From Pigoraptor chileana (Eukaryota; Opisthokonta; Filasterea): a stretch of DNA of 23,499 nt. The translations under genes were made by a program, and so were the position numbers. Numbering within the stretch: the first letter of the stretch is position 1; the number at the start of each line of letters is the position of its first letter. The stretch spans positions 1-23,499 of the forward strand of contig CALSCR010000202.1 of NCBI GenBank assembly GCA_943704495.1, read 5' to 3'. Below the pieces are notes generated by a model. That model was not told the DNA's origin. It worked only from the letters and a program-made list of their open reading frames with translations, and made no database searches. This document shows positions 1 through 10,536 of this stretch, one piece after another.

Positions 1-67
<67 letters not shown>
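1..67. repeat. (CA)33 microsatellite
   Basis: An uninterrupted CA tract that starts at or before the window edge and decays into imperfect CA repeats up to about 90. It lies upstream of the ACSBG-family gene and reads CA on that gene's sense strand. Confidence 0.97.
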
Positions 68-69
<2 letters not shown>

Positions 70-236
70 ATACACTCACACACACACACATTACGACGGC
101 ACAGCAGCACACATGCAGTCGCACTAGGAGGAACCGATAAAAGAAAAGTAGCTCCAGACTGCAAAACAATTGATCTTGTCCACCCGTTCTATTGCATCGT
201 TTTCGCTCGTCTTTGCGGCGGATTTGGCTTTGGAAA
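68..236 (+). promoter_or_regulatory. 5' flank / 5' UTR of the acyl-CoA synthetase gene
   Basis: Non-coding stretch between the CA tract and the chosen start codon at 237. I see no convincing TATA box. An in-frame ATG lies at 192, but the ATG at 237 has a better context (A at -3, G at +4), so 68-236 is probably promoter plus leader. Confidence 0.4.
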
Positions 237-741
237 ATGGATGGCAAAGGAAAGCACTGGGAGACCGACCTCACAAAGGCACTGGAGCCAAAGATTGCCA
301 AGAGTGGGAATGCTGCACGGGCGCCCGTCACCGTTATCGATGCGTTTAACGCAACCTGTGCGAAGTACGGCGACCAGGTTTGTTTTGCTGCATATTGCGT
401 GTTGCGTGTTGCGTGTGCGTGTTGTATGTTGCGTGCTGCGTGTTGCGTGTGCGTGCGGCAGGTGTGCTTGCACATTACGTTCACGCCGTGTGTTTGCATT
501 GCGTTTCTGCTTACGCGAGAAAACTTGCTCACTTATGTAATGGGGCGCACTTATGCGCACTCGTTCATCGCACAGCCGGCGCTGCATGTCGAGCGCAGTG
601 GCAAGTGGATCAACTGGACGTGGAAGGGATATCAACAGGATGCATTGAAGTGTGCAAAGTCCTTTCTCAAGTTGGGACTTGAGCCGCGGCGCGCCGTGGG
701 TCTCCTGGGATTCAACTCCCCAGGTTTGTGGACAGTGTTGT

Positions 742-779
<38 letters not shown>

Positions 780-3700
780 ATCTTTGTGTACACGTGTGTA
801 AATGACTGTCACATTTGAAAAAATGCGTCAGTTAGATATATGAGGCAAATGGCGTCTGGTGTATGCCCAATTCTTCGTGTTGGAGGCCTGTCTCGATTCG
901 CCATCTGTGGTGGCATCCTACGGCCTCTGTTTGTACGCCTCTTGCTTACGCGCGTGCGGCGCGTGCATGCAGAATGGCTGATTGCGAATATGGGCGCAAT
1001 CTACGCGGACGGGGTTCCCTTTGGCATCTACACGACAAATGCCGCCGATGCGTGCCACTTTGTACTGCACCATGCGCGTGCCCAGGTGGGTACTGTCTAT
1101 CCATGTCTCTTGCCTTCGTGCATTGTCCTGGGGGAGAGAAAAGGGAGTTGCACACATTACTTGTTTGGTGAATGCTTCTCTCACCGTGAAGGGATGTTTT
1201 CGTGTCTATGTTGTCTCTCTGCCGTTTGAACAGATCTGTGTCGTGGAGAATGTTGCACAGCTCACTAAGATCATGGAGATCAAGGACCAGCTGCCTGAAC
1301 TCAAGGCCGTCATTCAGTACACGGAAAAGGTTCCCGAGAACGCGCCATCGTATGTCCACTCGTGGGAGAACTTCCTCAAGCTCGGTGAGTGCTGCGATGC
1401 TGAAGATTGCACTGATTGGCACTGTGTCGTGTGTCTGCGGCAGTGTGGGACGGCAGTATGTATTGCAGTATGGACGACAGTATGGCACGGCAGTATGGCA
1501 CGGCAGTATGGGACGGCTGTATGTCAGTATGGGACGACTGTATGGGCGGCGGTTATGTACGGGCGTTGTGCAGTGATCCCCTGCTGTGTACGGCCTCCGC
1601 CACGTGATGTTATAGAGGCAGAGCGGGTGTGCATATCACATTGGCTATGCACTTGTTTTCGCTTGGAGACTCTTTCACGAGGCCGCGACTGACCATTGCG
1701 TCGGTGCGCCTCCAATTTGTTACTGCCGTGGCTGCCAATGTTGCTGCTTGCAGGCGACGCGACGACAGATGCTGACGTTCAGGCACGGTGGAAGCAGATC
1801 CTCCCCGGCCACTGCGCGACAATCATCTACACCTCTGGGACGACGGGAAATCCGAAGGCTGTGATGCTGTCCCACGACGCAATGACATGGACGGCAAGCA
1901 TTGTGGCGGGCAAATTCGGGGTTTGCAACGAAGATCATATTATCAGGCATGTCCTGTCAGCTGGATATCAATGTTGCGGTTCTCCTTTGTCGTGTGTCTA
2001 TCTGTCTATGTATGCATGTGTGTGAGTGTGTCTGTGTCTCTGTGTGTCTCTGTGATTGTCTTTGTGTGTCACTGTGTGTCTGTTTAAGTGTATGCGTGCA
2101 TGCGTGTGCGTGTACTCGCGACCGTGCACCTTTCTACACCCAGGACATACACACTCACACACACTTATACACATCACCCAATCAATCATAACACAGTTTT
2201 CTGCCACTTAGTCACATTGCGGCACAAATGGTCGACATCCACGCCCCCATGAACTACGGCACCCGCGTATACTTTGCGAAACCCGACGCCCTCAAGGGCA
2301 GCCTCAGTCAGACCCTCCGCGACGTCCGCCCCACATATCCGCACGGATGATTGTGATATGCTTGTGGTGTCCCCATTGACTGATTTTCTCTGGAGTCCAT
2401 GAATACCGACCTGAATCCTGCCCCTATGGACTGTTCTATTGTCGCCTAAAGTGTTGACTGTCTGGGTCCGCCAGTGCATGGTGCGGCTGTGTCCATTGGA
2501 GTCCTGACATTGCGTCCTCTCAGAAATTGCCTTGACTTTGCTTCATTTGTTGGACTTGCACTCTGTTTTTGGGAGTGCCTCGCGTGTGGGAAAAGATTGC
2601 CGAGAAAATGCAGATGGTCGCCTCGAACAACTCTGGTTTCAAGAAGACCATTGGTGGGTAAACATGGCTGTTGCTGGTGCGCGCGTGCGGAATGTGTGGA
2701 CGTTTCATGTGTGTCCTCTGTGTGTGCGTGTGTGTGTATTACAGTGTTGGAACAAACTTGATACTACTTTTTTTTGCTGTGACCATTGCTCAATTGGAAC
2801 GCTTTGTCTGCACCTGCAGCGTCGTGGGCAAAGAAGAAGGGGCTGAAGGGAAACATGGCCGTGCAGGAGGGAAAGAGCAAGCCCCACGGATGGTGCGTTT
2901 GCGGTGATATTTTCCGTGTGTAATTTTGTTGATCTAATTTTTGCGTGTGCGCGTTGGGGGCGGGGCTGGAGCTGACACTCACAACTCAACCACATACGCA
3001 CATCATCATATGCGCACTAGGTCACTTCACACGCACTCGCACATGCACTGAACATCCACTCAGCAGTTGTTTTTTTCGGGTTTAAATAACCAAATTGCAA
3101 TTGTATATGGTTGATGTTGATGTGAAGGTGGCTTGCAAACAAGCTCGTCTTCTCGAAAGTGAAGGACGCACTCGGTCTCGATCGCTGCCGCATGGCGTTT
3201 TCCGGCGCGGCTCCAATTCAAATGGCCACCCTCATGTACTTTCTCAGCCTCAACATTCCGATCTACGAGCTCTACGGAATGAGCGAGTCGACAGGTGCGT
3301 TGTTGTGCATTGCCCCAGTCCATGTCTTCTGTGTGTGTGCGTAGCGTCGTGATGTTTGTGGACACCTGCGCTCATTTGGTAAGCTGCATGATAGCTATAG
3401 TGATTGCAAGTCCCTCCCCCTCTCTCTCTCTAGTGAATCATAGGCAAGCACATCAGCCACTCCGTCGCAGTGTGTTTATGGTTATGTTTATGTGCGCGTC
3501 GTGCGGCAATGGATTGGTGTAGGCAAGACAGTTGATTGGTGGGACGCTGTTTGTGTGACTATGAATGGCAACTGTTATTTTCCCCCGCGCGCCGTGGTCA
3601 CGTGGACATCCGCAGCGCTGTGCACCATCTCGAACATGGGAGAGTACCGCACAGGTGCGTGGTATCATTAATGGCGCACCCGGATGTGCTGCAGCTGTGT

Positions 3701-5950
3701 GTCACGTGATGCATTCCGTTCCGAGTGGGACTGGGATATGACGCTGGCTGATTTCACATTGGCATTCGGCCGTTGGCCGTTGTTTTGGCACATGTATCAA
3801 AGCTGCGCACATGGTGGTCTTGCTACGGACCGCACACACACACACACACACCGGCATATTGTATGCCATCACGTGTCCTCACAACCCGTCGCTCATCCGT
3901 TATCCATCTGTGCACTTTTGTGACAACTTGCAGGCACGTGCGGCAAACACATGGAGGGAACCGACCTCAAAATCGACAACCCAGACAACGACGGCAACGG
4001 CGAGATCATGATCCGTGGACGCAACTTGATGATGGGGTGCGCAACTCTCTCTCTCTCTATTTGTGGCTATTGTGGAGTCCATGTGCACAGCGTCTCAGAC
4101 CCTGATTTGAATCCTATACCTCTGTCTCTTGTGGGCTGTACGTATTTCTTTATATATATTTGTTCATGTGTACGGTCAATCGAAGTGTCAGAGGCCGCTT
4201 CGTTGTATTATTTATACGTCGCGATCGCCGTGAATCGATGCGCCAGTTAATGTGCAGCAGACTAAATGTGCCCTGCTTTGCGCACCACACAAAAATAACA
4301 CACAACACGTACACATGACAGGTATATGGAAGATGCCGAGTCCACCGCGAAGGAATTTGATCCCGAGGGATTCCTCCGAAGCGGTGACATTGGCAAGATT
4401 GACTCTGAGGGATACTTGTCGATCACTGGCCGCATCAAGGAGCTGATCATCACGGCGGGTGGAGAGAATGTGCCCCCGCTCGTCATTGAGGCCACAATCA
4501 AGGAAGAGCTGGCACTCGTCAGGTGCGTGAGTGCGGGTGCTGGTGTATGTGTGGTTGTGGATGTGGTATATGGGGGGTGGAAGTTGTGTGATTGTGGCGT
4601 ATGCATTGGGTGTGAATGTTGAATCTGGGTATGGAGTATGGTCGTGGGAGGAGTGTGCGTGTGTGAATGTGGACGTCGGTATGCTGGTGGGTCTGAATTA
4701 ATGTACTGTTGTTTATTGGGTCGTATTGTATGACTCACATGCAACCCTACCCTACCCTACCCTACCCCGCCCCTCTGTCACGCTGCAGCAACGTGATGGT
4801 GATCGGCGACAAGCGTCGGTACCTCATCTGCCTAATGACTCTCCGCAGCGAGGTTGACGAGGAGGGATATCCCACAAGCAAGCTGTCTGAGCCCGTGCTC
4901 CGCGAACTCGATGCCATCGGCAGCAGTGCGTGTCATTCTCTGTTAGCCTTGTGTTTGCTCTTGGTGGTTTTATAATCCAATGTTCCTGCCGCTGTCCCCA
5001 TTATTGCCCAACACCCTTGTCAGTCTTGATTCGGCGTCGCTTCGGCGCACTGAAGTGCTCGTATGTGATGGTCTATGCTGTTGCTGTTGTTGTTGTTGTT
5101 CATATACGTAGTCCATGGTATAGAGCCCCCGACACTGAAACCCCAGACACTGACAGGCTCATGCTACTCAGATGTTGGGTCTGTGTGTGTGTGTATTTAA
5201 CTGGCGTTATTTGTGCAATGTCACGGAATGCGATCCTCCATGTTCATCGAAAAGACACTTTGACTCTGTCTGACCCCGGCACGTGCGTCTCTCTGTGTGA
5301 ATGGCAGACGCCAAGACGGTGGAGGAGGCCAAGGCGGATCCAAAGGTGATTGCGCACATCAAGCAGGGCATGGACCGCGCAAACGACCGCGCGATTTCCA
5401 ACGCACAAAAGGTCCAAAAGTGGCTCATTCTGCCCCTCGACTTCAGCGTCGCCGGTGGGTTTGGGAGAGAGGGTGTCGGTGTGATATCAAGAAAACGAGT
5501 CCGCGTTTGCCGAATGCGTTTAATTGTTTTGATTGGTTTGAATCCCTGGTTCTTCCCACTTTTTTTCGGTTGTTCTTTCTGACGGTCGATTTGTCGTCAT
5601 TGTTGCTTGTTGCAATATGGCATTGTATGTGGATTAATGGTGTAAGTTGTCTTTAGCGTCCATTTGCTGTGAGGCGGTTTTTTGTTGTATCTAAGCTGCG
5701 CATGTGCCGATGCCTGAAGAGCTGCCCTCCTATGATCCCCTTTCGCTGCGCGCGTGTGCATCCATGCGTGCATTCGTTTGTGTGTGTATGTATATGTGTT
5801 TGTGTGTTAACTTTGTGTGTTTGTGTGTTTTGTGTATCTGTGTGTGCAGGCAATGAGCTCGGACCCACGATGAAGCTCAAGCGCCGCGTTGTCAACAAGA
5901 AGTATCAGACCGAGATTGAGAATCTGTACGCCGAGAACGCCACCGACTGA
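237..5950 (+). CDS. ACSBG: Long-chain acyl-CoA synthetase, bubblegum (ACSBG) family, 15 exons
   Basis: Activates long- or very-long-chain fatty acids to acyl-CoA through an acyl-AMP intermediate. Exons: 237-377, 576-723, 973-1085, 1234-1384, 1754-1946, 2197-2334, 2562-2653, 2820-2892, 3128-3294, 3616-3654, 3934-4036, 4322-4522, 4789-4925, 5308-5454, 5850-5950. They total 1944 nt, giving 647 aa, slightly shorter than animal ACSBG proteins. Visible motifs: the AMP-binding P-loop [10 protein letters not shown] (about 210-219), [14 protein letters not shown] after it, [22 protein letters not shown] (about 397-405), the hinge region [18 protein letters not shown] (about 473-490), and the C-terminal [11 protein letters not shown] (about 617-627) typical of ACSBG rather than other ACSLs. 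No signal peptide or membrane segment is evident. Exon 10 is only 39 nt. Intron 5 is GC-AG and intron 6 is AT-AC; both junctions are supported by restored family sequence. An in-frame ATG at 192 could add 15 residues. It is convergent with AASS downstream. Confidence 0.95.
395..458 (+). repeat. TTGCGTG minisatellite in ACSBG intron 1
   Basis: Imperfect tandem copies of a 7-nt unit TTGCGTG (variants TGCGTG, TTGTATG, CTGCGTG) fill the middle of intron 1 (378-575). Confidence 0.8.
752..779 (+). repeat. (GT)14 microsatellite in ACSBG intron 2
   Basis: Pure GT tract just downstream of the intron 2 donor (intron 724-972), on the sense strand. It is preceded by an imperfect GT/GCGT stretch from about 736. 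Confidence 0.9.
1447..1557 (+). repeat. 13-nt minisatellite in ACSBG intron 4
   Basis: Six to eight imperfect copies of a unit close to GGCACGGCAGTAT (variants GGGACGGCTGTAT, GGACGACAGTAT, GGGACGACTGTAT), some truncated. They lie within intron 4 (1385-1753). Confidence 0.85.
1947..2196 (+). other. GC-AG intron (ACSBG intron 5)
   Basis: The donor reads AG|GCATGT and the acceptor ACACAG|T. Joining AG (1945-1946) to T (2197) makes a serine codon and gives [15 protein letters not shown], the conserved ACSBG sequence. The nearest GT, at 1951, would break the frame and the motif. The intron also holds a 15-nt perfect inverted repeat (2017-2031 with 2149-2163). Confidence 0.85.
2017..2163 (+). repeat. 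Inverted repeat inside the GC-AG intron
   Basis: TGTGTGTGAGTGTGT at 2017-2031 is the exact reverse complement of ACACACTCACACACA at 2149-2163. The flanking GT-rich and CA-rich sequence could extend the stem. In the pre-mRNA this would loop out about 117 nt and bring donor and acceptor closer. Confidence 0.7.
2335..2561 (+). other. Probable U12-type AT-AC intron (ACSBG intron 6)
   Basis: The intron starts ATATCCGCAC and ends TTGCAC. Joining AC (2333-2334) to T (2562) yields [15 protein letters not shown], the conserved ACSBG sequence. No GT donor can work: the frame meets a TGA at 2348-2350 before the next GT at 2353. A CCTTGAC branch-point match lies at 2530-2536, with the putative branch A 26 nt before the acceptor. 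A second AC at 2554-2555, also in frame, would add two residues. Donor positions +1 to +6 match the U12 consensus; +7 and +8 do not. Confidence 0.8.
2387..2419 (+). repeat. 47-bp dispersed element, internally deleted copy (D)
   Basis: Keeps both ends of the family, CTCTGGAGTCCAT and CCTGAATCCT, but lacks the middle. It is flanked by similar sequences CCCCATTGACTG (2371-2382) and CCCCTATGGACTG (2421-2433), which look like decayed direct repeats. It lies inside the AT-AC intron, sense orientation. Confidence 0.65.
3616..3654 (+). other. 39-nt exon 10 of the ACSBG gene
   Basis: The exon encodes the stretch ending in [11 protein letters not shown]. It is bounded by a GCAG acceptor and an ACAG|GTGCGT donor, and both junctions split a codon after its first base. 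It is the shortest exon of this gene. Confidence 0.85.
4071..4115 (+). repeat. 47-bp dispersed element, copy C
   Basis: Starts TGTGGAGTCCATGTGCACAG and ends GATTTGAATCCT, near full length, in ACSBG intron 11 (4037-4321). The flanks TATTTGTGGCT and TCTCTTGTGGGCT resemble a decayed target duplication. Confidence 0.8.
4745..4764 (+). repeat. (CCCTA)4 tract
   Basis: Four exact CCCTA units followed by CCCC, 24 nt before the exon 13 acceptor. It probably serves as part of the pyrimidine-rich region of intron 12. It is a 5-mer and not the common CCCTAA telomere unit. Confidence 0.9.
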
Positions 5951-6835
5951 GCACTTTCCAGTGAGCCTGAGCCTGCGTGACTATCCTTGCCGGCCAGGGG
6001 TACTTACCGGATGTTGCCGGCGGTCTTAGCGGTTGCGGTTGGAGTTTAGTATCTATCTCTTTTGCATTGGCACCGATAATTGCCTCAACGCGTCCACTCG
6101 GCGTCTTGAGTTCATCGTATGGCAGCTGAGGGCGGTTATGCCGTGTGCTGCGGCTGGTTGTGCCAGTGATAGCTTTGCTTTGCGTCGATTGTCACAGTTT
6201 TTTCTGTATGGTAAAATATACATTCTCTCGAAACCAATGTGTGTTCAACCTCCAAACATCAATTGTTTCTCGCTTTCGGGCACGCCAGACATGTCGCATC
6301 CAATGGCATGCGCACTTGTCTACGCCTATGTAAAATACTGAGCGGAATACTACATCTTTCGGTCAACCGACAGACTGTCCGGCAGATAAGCAGTATCACA
6401 GACGTCCATCCCCGTTGGCTGTTCACCGGTACCGCACAGTTACTCTACTGTGGTCAATCATTTAACCACCGTCCCACTGCAGGTCTTGAGTTCATGACAT
6501 GTACTTCACTAGCCCAGCGGCACATTACTCGCTTAAGGAAATACAGGCTGCAGCCACAACTTTTCGTACGCAGACCTTTGGCACGTTCATCTGTGCCAGC
6601 TGCATCGTGCCCGACATTCACCGGTCAGAGAGCCCTTGATTGGTTTCCTGGCAGGGTAACAGTAAGTACAGCGATGTCTGTCCGCGACGAACAGCACGGC
6701 ACGTACTGTTGATGTGGCACATGAGAGATGATACCGATAGTACCTAGGCTGCGGCTACACGTATATCGACAGACTTCAAAATGACGTGGGACAATTTCAG
6801 CGTGTGACTCAGTAGATACACACGAGAGCATTTAC

Positions 6836-6841
6836 AATAAA
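6836..6841 (+). terminator. Candidate poly(A) signal of the ACSBG transcript
   Basis: Canonical AATAAA on the plus strand, about 890 nt after the ACSBG stop and before the AASS 3' end. It would give a long 3' UTR, so an earlier non-canonical signal is possible. Confidence 0.35.
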
Positions 6842-6945
6842 CCGCTCACGACAGACATATCAGGTAACAAAGCAACTTCACAATAATATCACAGATAAAA
6901 TGAAAGTCGCCAACCAAATTTTTCAACCATTTCACGTTACGGGTA

Positions 6946-6951
6946 TTTAAT
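6946..6951 (-). terminator. Candidate poly(A) signal of the AASS transcript
   Basis: TTTAAT on the plus strand reads ATTAAA on the minus strand, about 60 nt past the AASS stop codon. Together with 6836-6841 it would place the two 3' ends tail to tail. Confidence 0.4.
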
Positions 6952-7009
6952 TGGAACCACACTAAACCGACCAGCGGCACACGGACGGCAATGGAAGCCA
7001 CGCACATCA

Positions 7010-9843
7010 TCAAGCCTGGACTGTCCTCTCGACGCACACAATGTTTTCCTTCTCCAGTTCAGAGAGGATGGGCTCGTAGATGTCCTTTGTAATTGGCGCA
7101 AGCACGCCGCGCCGGGTAATCGTGCCTAAGAACAACACAATCGACGAAAAAAATCGACAGCACGTGAGAGAGCGGTTGTGTGGAGGCCAGTGGAGAGGGC
7201 GAATTCGGCAAAGTGCGCCGCTGACACAGTCATCAGCAGTCAAACAAAACGGCAATCCACTTCCATCGCACGTGGCGAGAACAGGCACGCACATACATTG
7301 CGCAGAGGAGCGCATCCCTTCCTTCCGCACATGACACCATCCGCAAAACTCCCAACATTCATTCGCACACAAAGAATCCCCAACACACACAACACACAAC
7401 ACACCGGCGAGAATGAGGTCGGCAGCGATAGCGGCGGGTATTCCGACAGTCCGCGACATTGCGCTGTATCCCTCGGGATCGCCGTACGAAACAAGGGTCG
7501 AAGTGAGCAACTCCTGCATTTCAATGCAATCGAAGGGTAGGGTTCAGGGCAAGGACAGCGGTGCGAGAGATGTAGGGATTGGTGAGAATGCACCAGCTGT
7601 GGAGTCCCCATTAACAAGCACCAAGAGACGACGACCGGAACAACAGCAACAGGAAGCAGTACAGAAATGAAGAAAATGTTGCGCCAATCACACACATCGG
7701 TACCTTTTTGCCTGTCTTGGGCCACTCGACACCAATCGAGTGATGGAGAAGAACGAGATCGCGCTCGCCGGTGCCATAGGCAAGCTTCGACTGGAGCGTG
7801 CCGCAGAGCGTGTCAATGTACGTCGATGCCTTTGGAGCCTTTGCCTCGGACGCGAGACCAAACCTTATACGACGAGCAGACAATCGGTACGCACGGTAAG
7901 GTCAGTGGCAGCGCACAAACTAGCGAACCAGAGAACATCATTGGGATGCGGAATGGGGGAGTCCACGGCGAGACACATCGGGGATACAAAACCCGCTCAC
8001 CAGCGAATAGCGTGGAGCAGTTTCTGTCCGTCGTCAGATGACTTGCTAGCCTTCATCTTGGCAAGTGCAGCAGTCTCGACGTCCGTGGTACCGGGAGGAA
8101 GGAGAGAGAGAAGTACTTGGCGCTGCAGGTACATACACACACACACACAGACACACACACAAACACACATGATGTTAGATATGAAATGAAGCGGCATAAG
8201 GCACGCTCGTTGAATCGAAGATATACAAAATAGAGAATGATGGGTCGTTAAGCCGTTCACAGTCACGATGCAGTGCCTCCATCTCCGCAAGAGGGAAACA
8301 GAGAGAAACTGGTGTGCCATTCTTGTGTGGTGCGGCATCAATGACATCTTTGCCGTCACCAGACAGCAAACGCCCGCACCACGTCCGTGCAGCTGGACGA
8401 AAGGGCACAAAAGACACGCTCCTGGAGACCACTCACCCATGTGAGGTTTCCGCCCGACTGTGCCAGAAAAGCGCTCTCCTTCGTGTCAAACAACCCGAGT
8501 TCTGCAAAGCCCTGCATGATTCGCGAGAAGCCCTGTGCGCCCGCAAGAGAATCCCAAAGGAGAGAGAGATGTAGGATTCAAGTCAGTGTCTTATCTGACG
8601 CTGTGCACATGGACTCCACAAAGAGCGAAAGAGAGAGTGAGTGTGTGTGTGTGAGTGCGAGATAGATGACGGAAGCGTACGCGTGTGCGTTTGTGTTCGT
8701 ATGTTTGCAATGCACAAATAGCAGAGCTGCGCAGCATCAGCAGTTAAGTGAACCGATGTGTCACAACCAAACCAACAGCAAAGCAAATAAGAGCCAAACA
8801 CAACAACCACAGCGTGCATGCACCATCGCACACATGCAATCACGCGACATGCCTTGTAGCGGAGTGTTCCCCGGAACATTGTCGGAACGTCGGGAATTTT
8901 GTACGGCGCGGCATACGAAAGCGAGTCACGATTCGGCAGGCCCTCGAGATTGAATCCGGGGTAGATGTCGACCGTCTGGGCGGCGGTGAAGAGCGATCCG
9001 GGGGCAACCGACTTCATCTGTAAACATGCGGAGTCAAACGGCAGGCCACAATCATGAGGGGGGGAGGGGGGGGGGGGGGGGGGGGGGGATTGAATTTGAC
9101 CTCGAGGTCGAAAGACAGACAGGAACACATTGGCACTGTAAACGCACACACAATAGAACATGCGTGCAACGAGACGCATACGGCAAATTCATAACTATGC
9201 CATGAAATTAATCGTGTGCACATCCTTGCAACAGCCTGGGCACAAACAGAGAGTGTGTGTGTGTGTGTGGGGGGGAGCGATTGTGTTAGGTGGTCTTGTG
9301 GTGTGAGAGTGCGTGCGTGCGTGCGCGTGTGAATGACTCGCACCTCTCCGTCGTGGCGATACACGGCGCCATTGAGACCGGCATTCAACACGCCGCGTGG
9401 GCTCCAGCTGAACTTGTAGCCGAGGGGATTGTCCGATACCTCGGGAGCGGGAAGGCCACCACACCAGGACACAAATGAGGTGATCTGAATTGGTCCCAAT
9501 TGAAATTGGAGAAAGTGCGAGAGTTGGAAAAAACAAAGAGGGGCACGCACAACAACATGGATGGAGGATTAGCAGTGCAACTCTTCTTCAAGTCAAGGTA
9601 GATGCTCACAGTGCGAGTGTGTTGGGAGACGCGGAGGAGGAGGGGGGGGGGGTTGAGAGCCACATCCGTGGGAAATTGTAGAGTGGTTTTAAACGAAACT
9701 CTTTCGTGAAAAAACAAATGCACTCCAAAAAGCAAATACTGCCACAACGAGTGAATCAAGGGCAAATCACGAGACGAGAAGAAACCTTGCGTGTGAGAGA
9801 GAGTATAAAAGCACATTGCACAGACTCAACTGATGTGCAGGGA

Positions 9844-9914
<71 letters not shown>

Positions 9915-10457
9915 ACAGACAGAGACAGGAGAAAGAGACAGAGACAAAGTAAATGACAAAGACTCAAACAGAGGCAAGAGGAGAGCACAAAACGCACCTT
10001 GCCCCCATGCGCGTGAACTTCGTCAATTATTTTCATTGCAGAAAGGTGGTCGATGCCCGGATCGAGTCCAATCTCATTGAGCACGGTAATACCAGCATCA
10101 AGAGCACTGCGAATATATGTGCAGGCAAAAATACACATTCACACATTTTCACACACACACAAACACAAAAAACAGAAGATTTGGTCAGAAACGACAGGGT
10201 GCGGGATGTTGATGCTGATGGCGCACTGTGAGCATTGGGGCAACTGGATCCTGTTCTCCAAGGCGGACAATCACATCGCACACAAACAAAAAACGAAAAC
10301 ATAAAAGAATATTATTGTCCCACCTCTGGTCGGCGGCACGCATCTCAGGCGATATATAGCTGGCGGTGACCATGTGTTTCTTGTGTGCGACGCACGCGCG
10401 CAGTGCCACCATGTGAAAGGACGCGGGCACAAAGCTGCAGCGGGACACGAACACAAG

Positions 10458-10536
<79 letters not shown>

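Larger units (their letters stand above)
5951..7009. other. Tail-to-tail spacer between ACSBG and AASS
   Basis: About 1.06 kb holding the 3' UTRs of the two convergent genes. Open frames here (the longest near 6239-6712) resemble no family I know and lack the codon pattern of the neighbours. The only internal repeat I noticed is GTCTTGAGTTCAT, at 6102-6114 and again at about 6483-6495. I see no RNA gene. Confidence 0.6.

Noticed and set aside
192-236. Upstream in-frame ATG for the ACSBG protein
   Set aside because: It adds 15 non-conserved residues in a weak context. The ATG at 237 has A at -3 and G at +4. It cannot be excluded without 5' transcript data.
2335-2360. A GT donor for ACSBG intron 6
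   Set aside because: Reading on from VRPT meets TGA at 2348-2350 before the first GT at 2353, and GT at 2324 would remove conserved residues. Only AT-AC fits frame and family.
4745-4764. Interstitial telomere repeat
   Set aside because: The unit is CCCTA, not CCCTAA, with only four copies next to an acceptor. A simple pyrimidine-rich repeat is more likely.
6239-6712. 157-codon open frame in the ACSBG-AASS spacer
   Set aside because: No recognisable family, no repeat or domain pattern, and a position in the 3' UTR region. Chance open frame.
8574-8583. tRNA-type B box (GATTCAAGTC) in the 47-bp element, suggesting a SINE
   Set aside because: It matches the B-box consensus only partly, no A box is visible, and the element is far shorter than a tRNA-derived SINE with no A-rich tail.
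10459-10534. Thr-His and Cys-Val repeat proteins translated from the CA/GT tracts
   Set aside because: These open frames exist only because dinucleotide repeats lack stops. All lie in introns of clearly supported genes.
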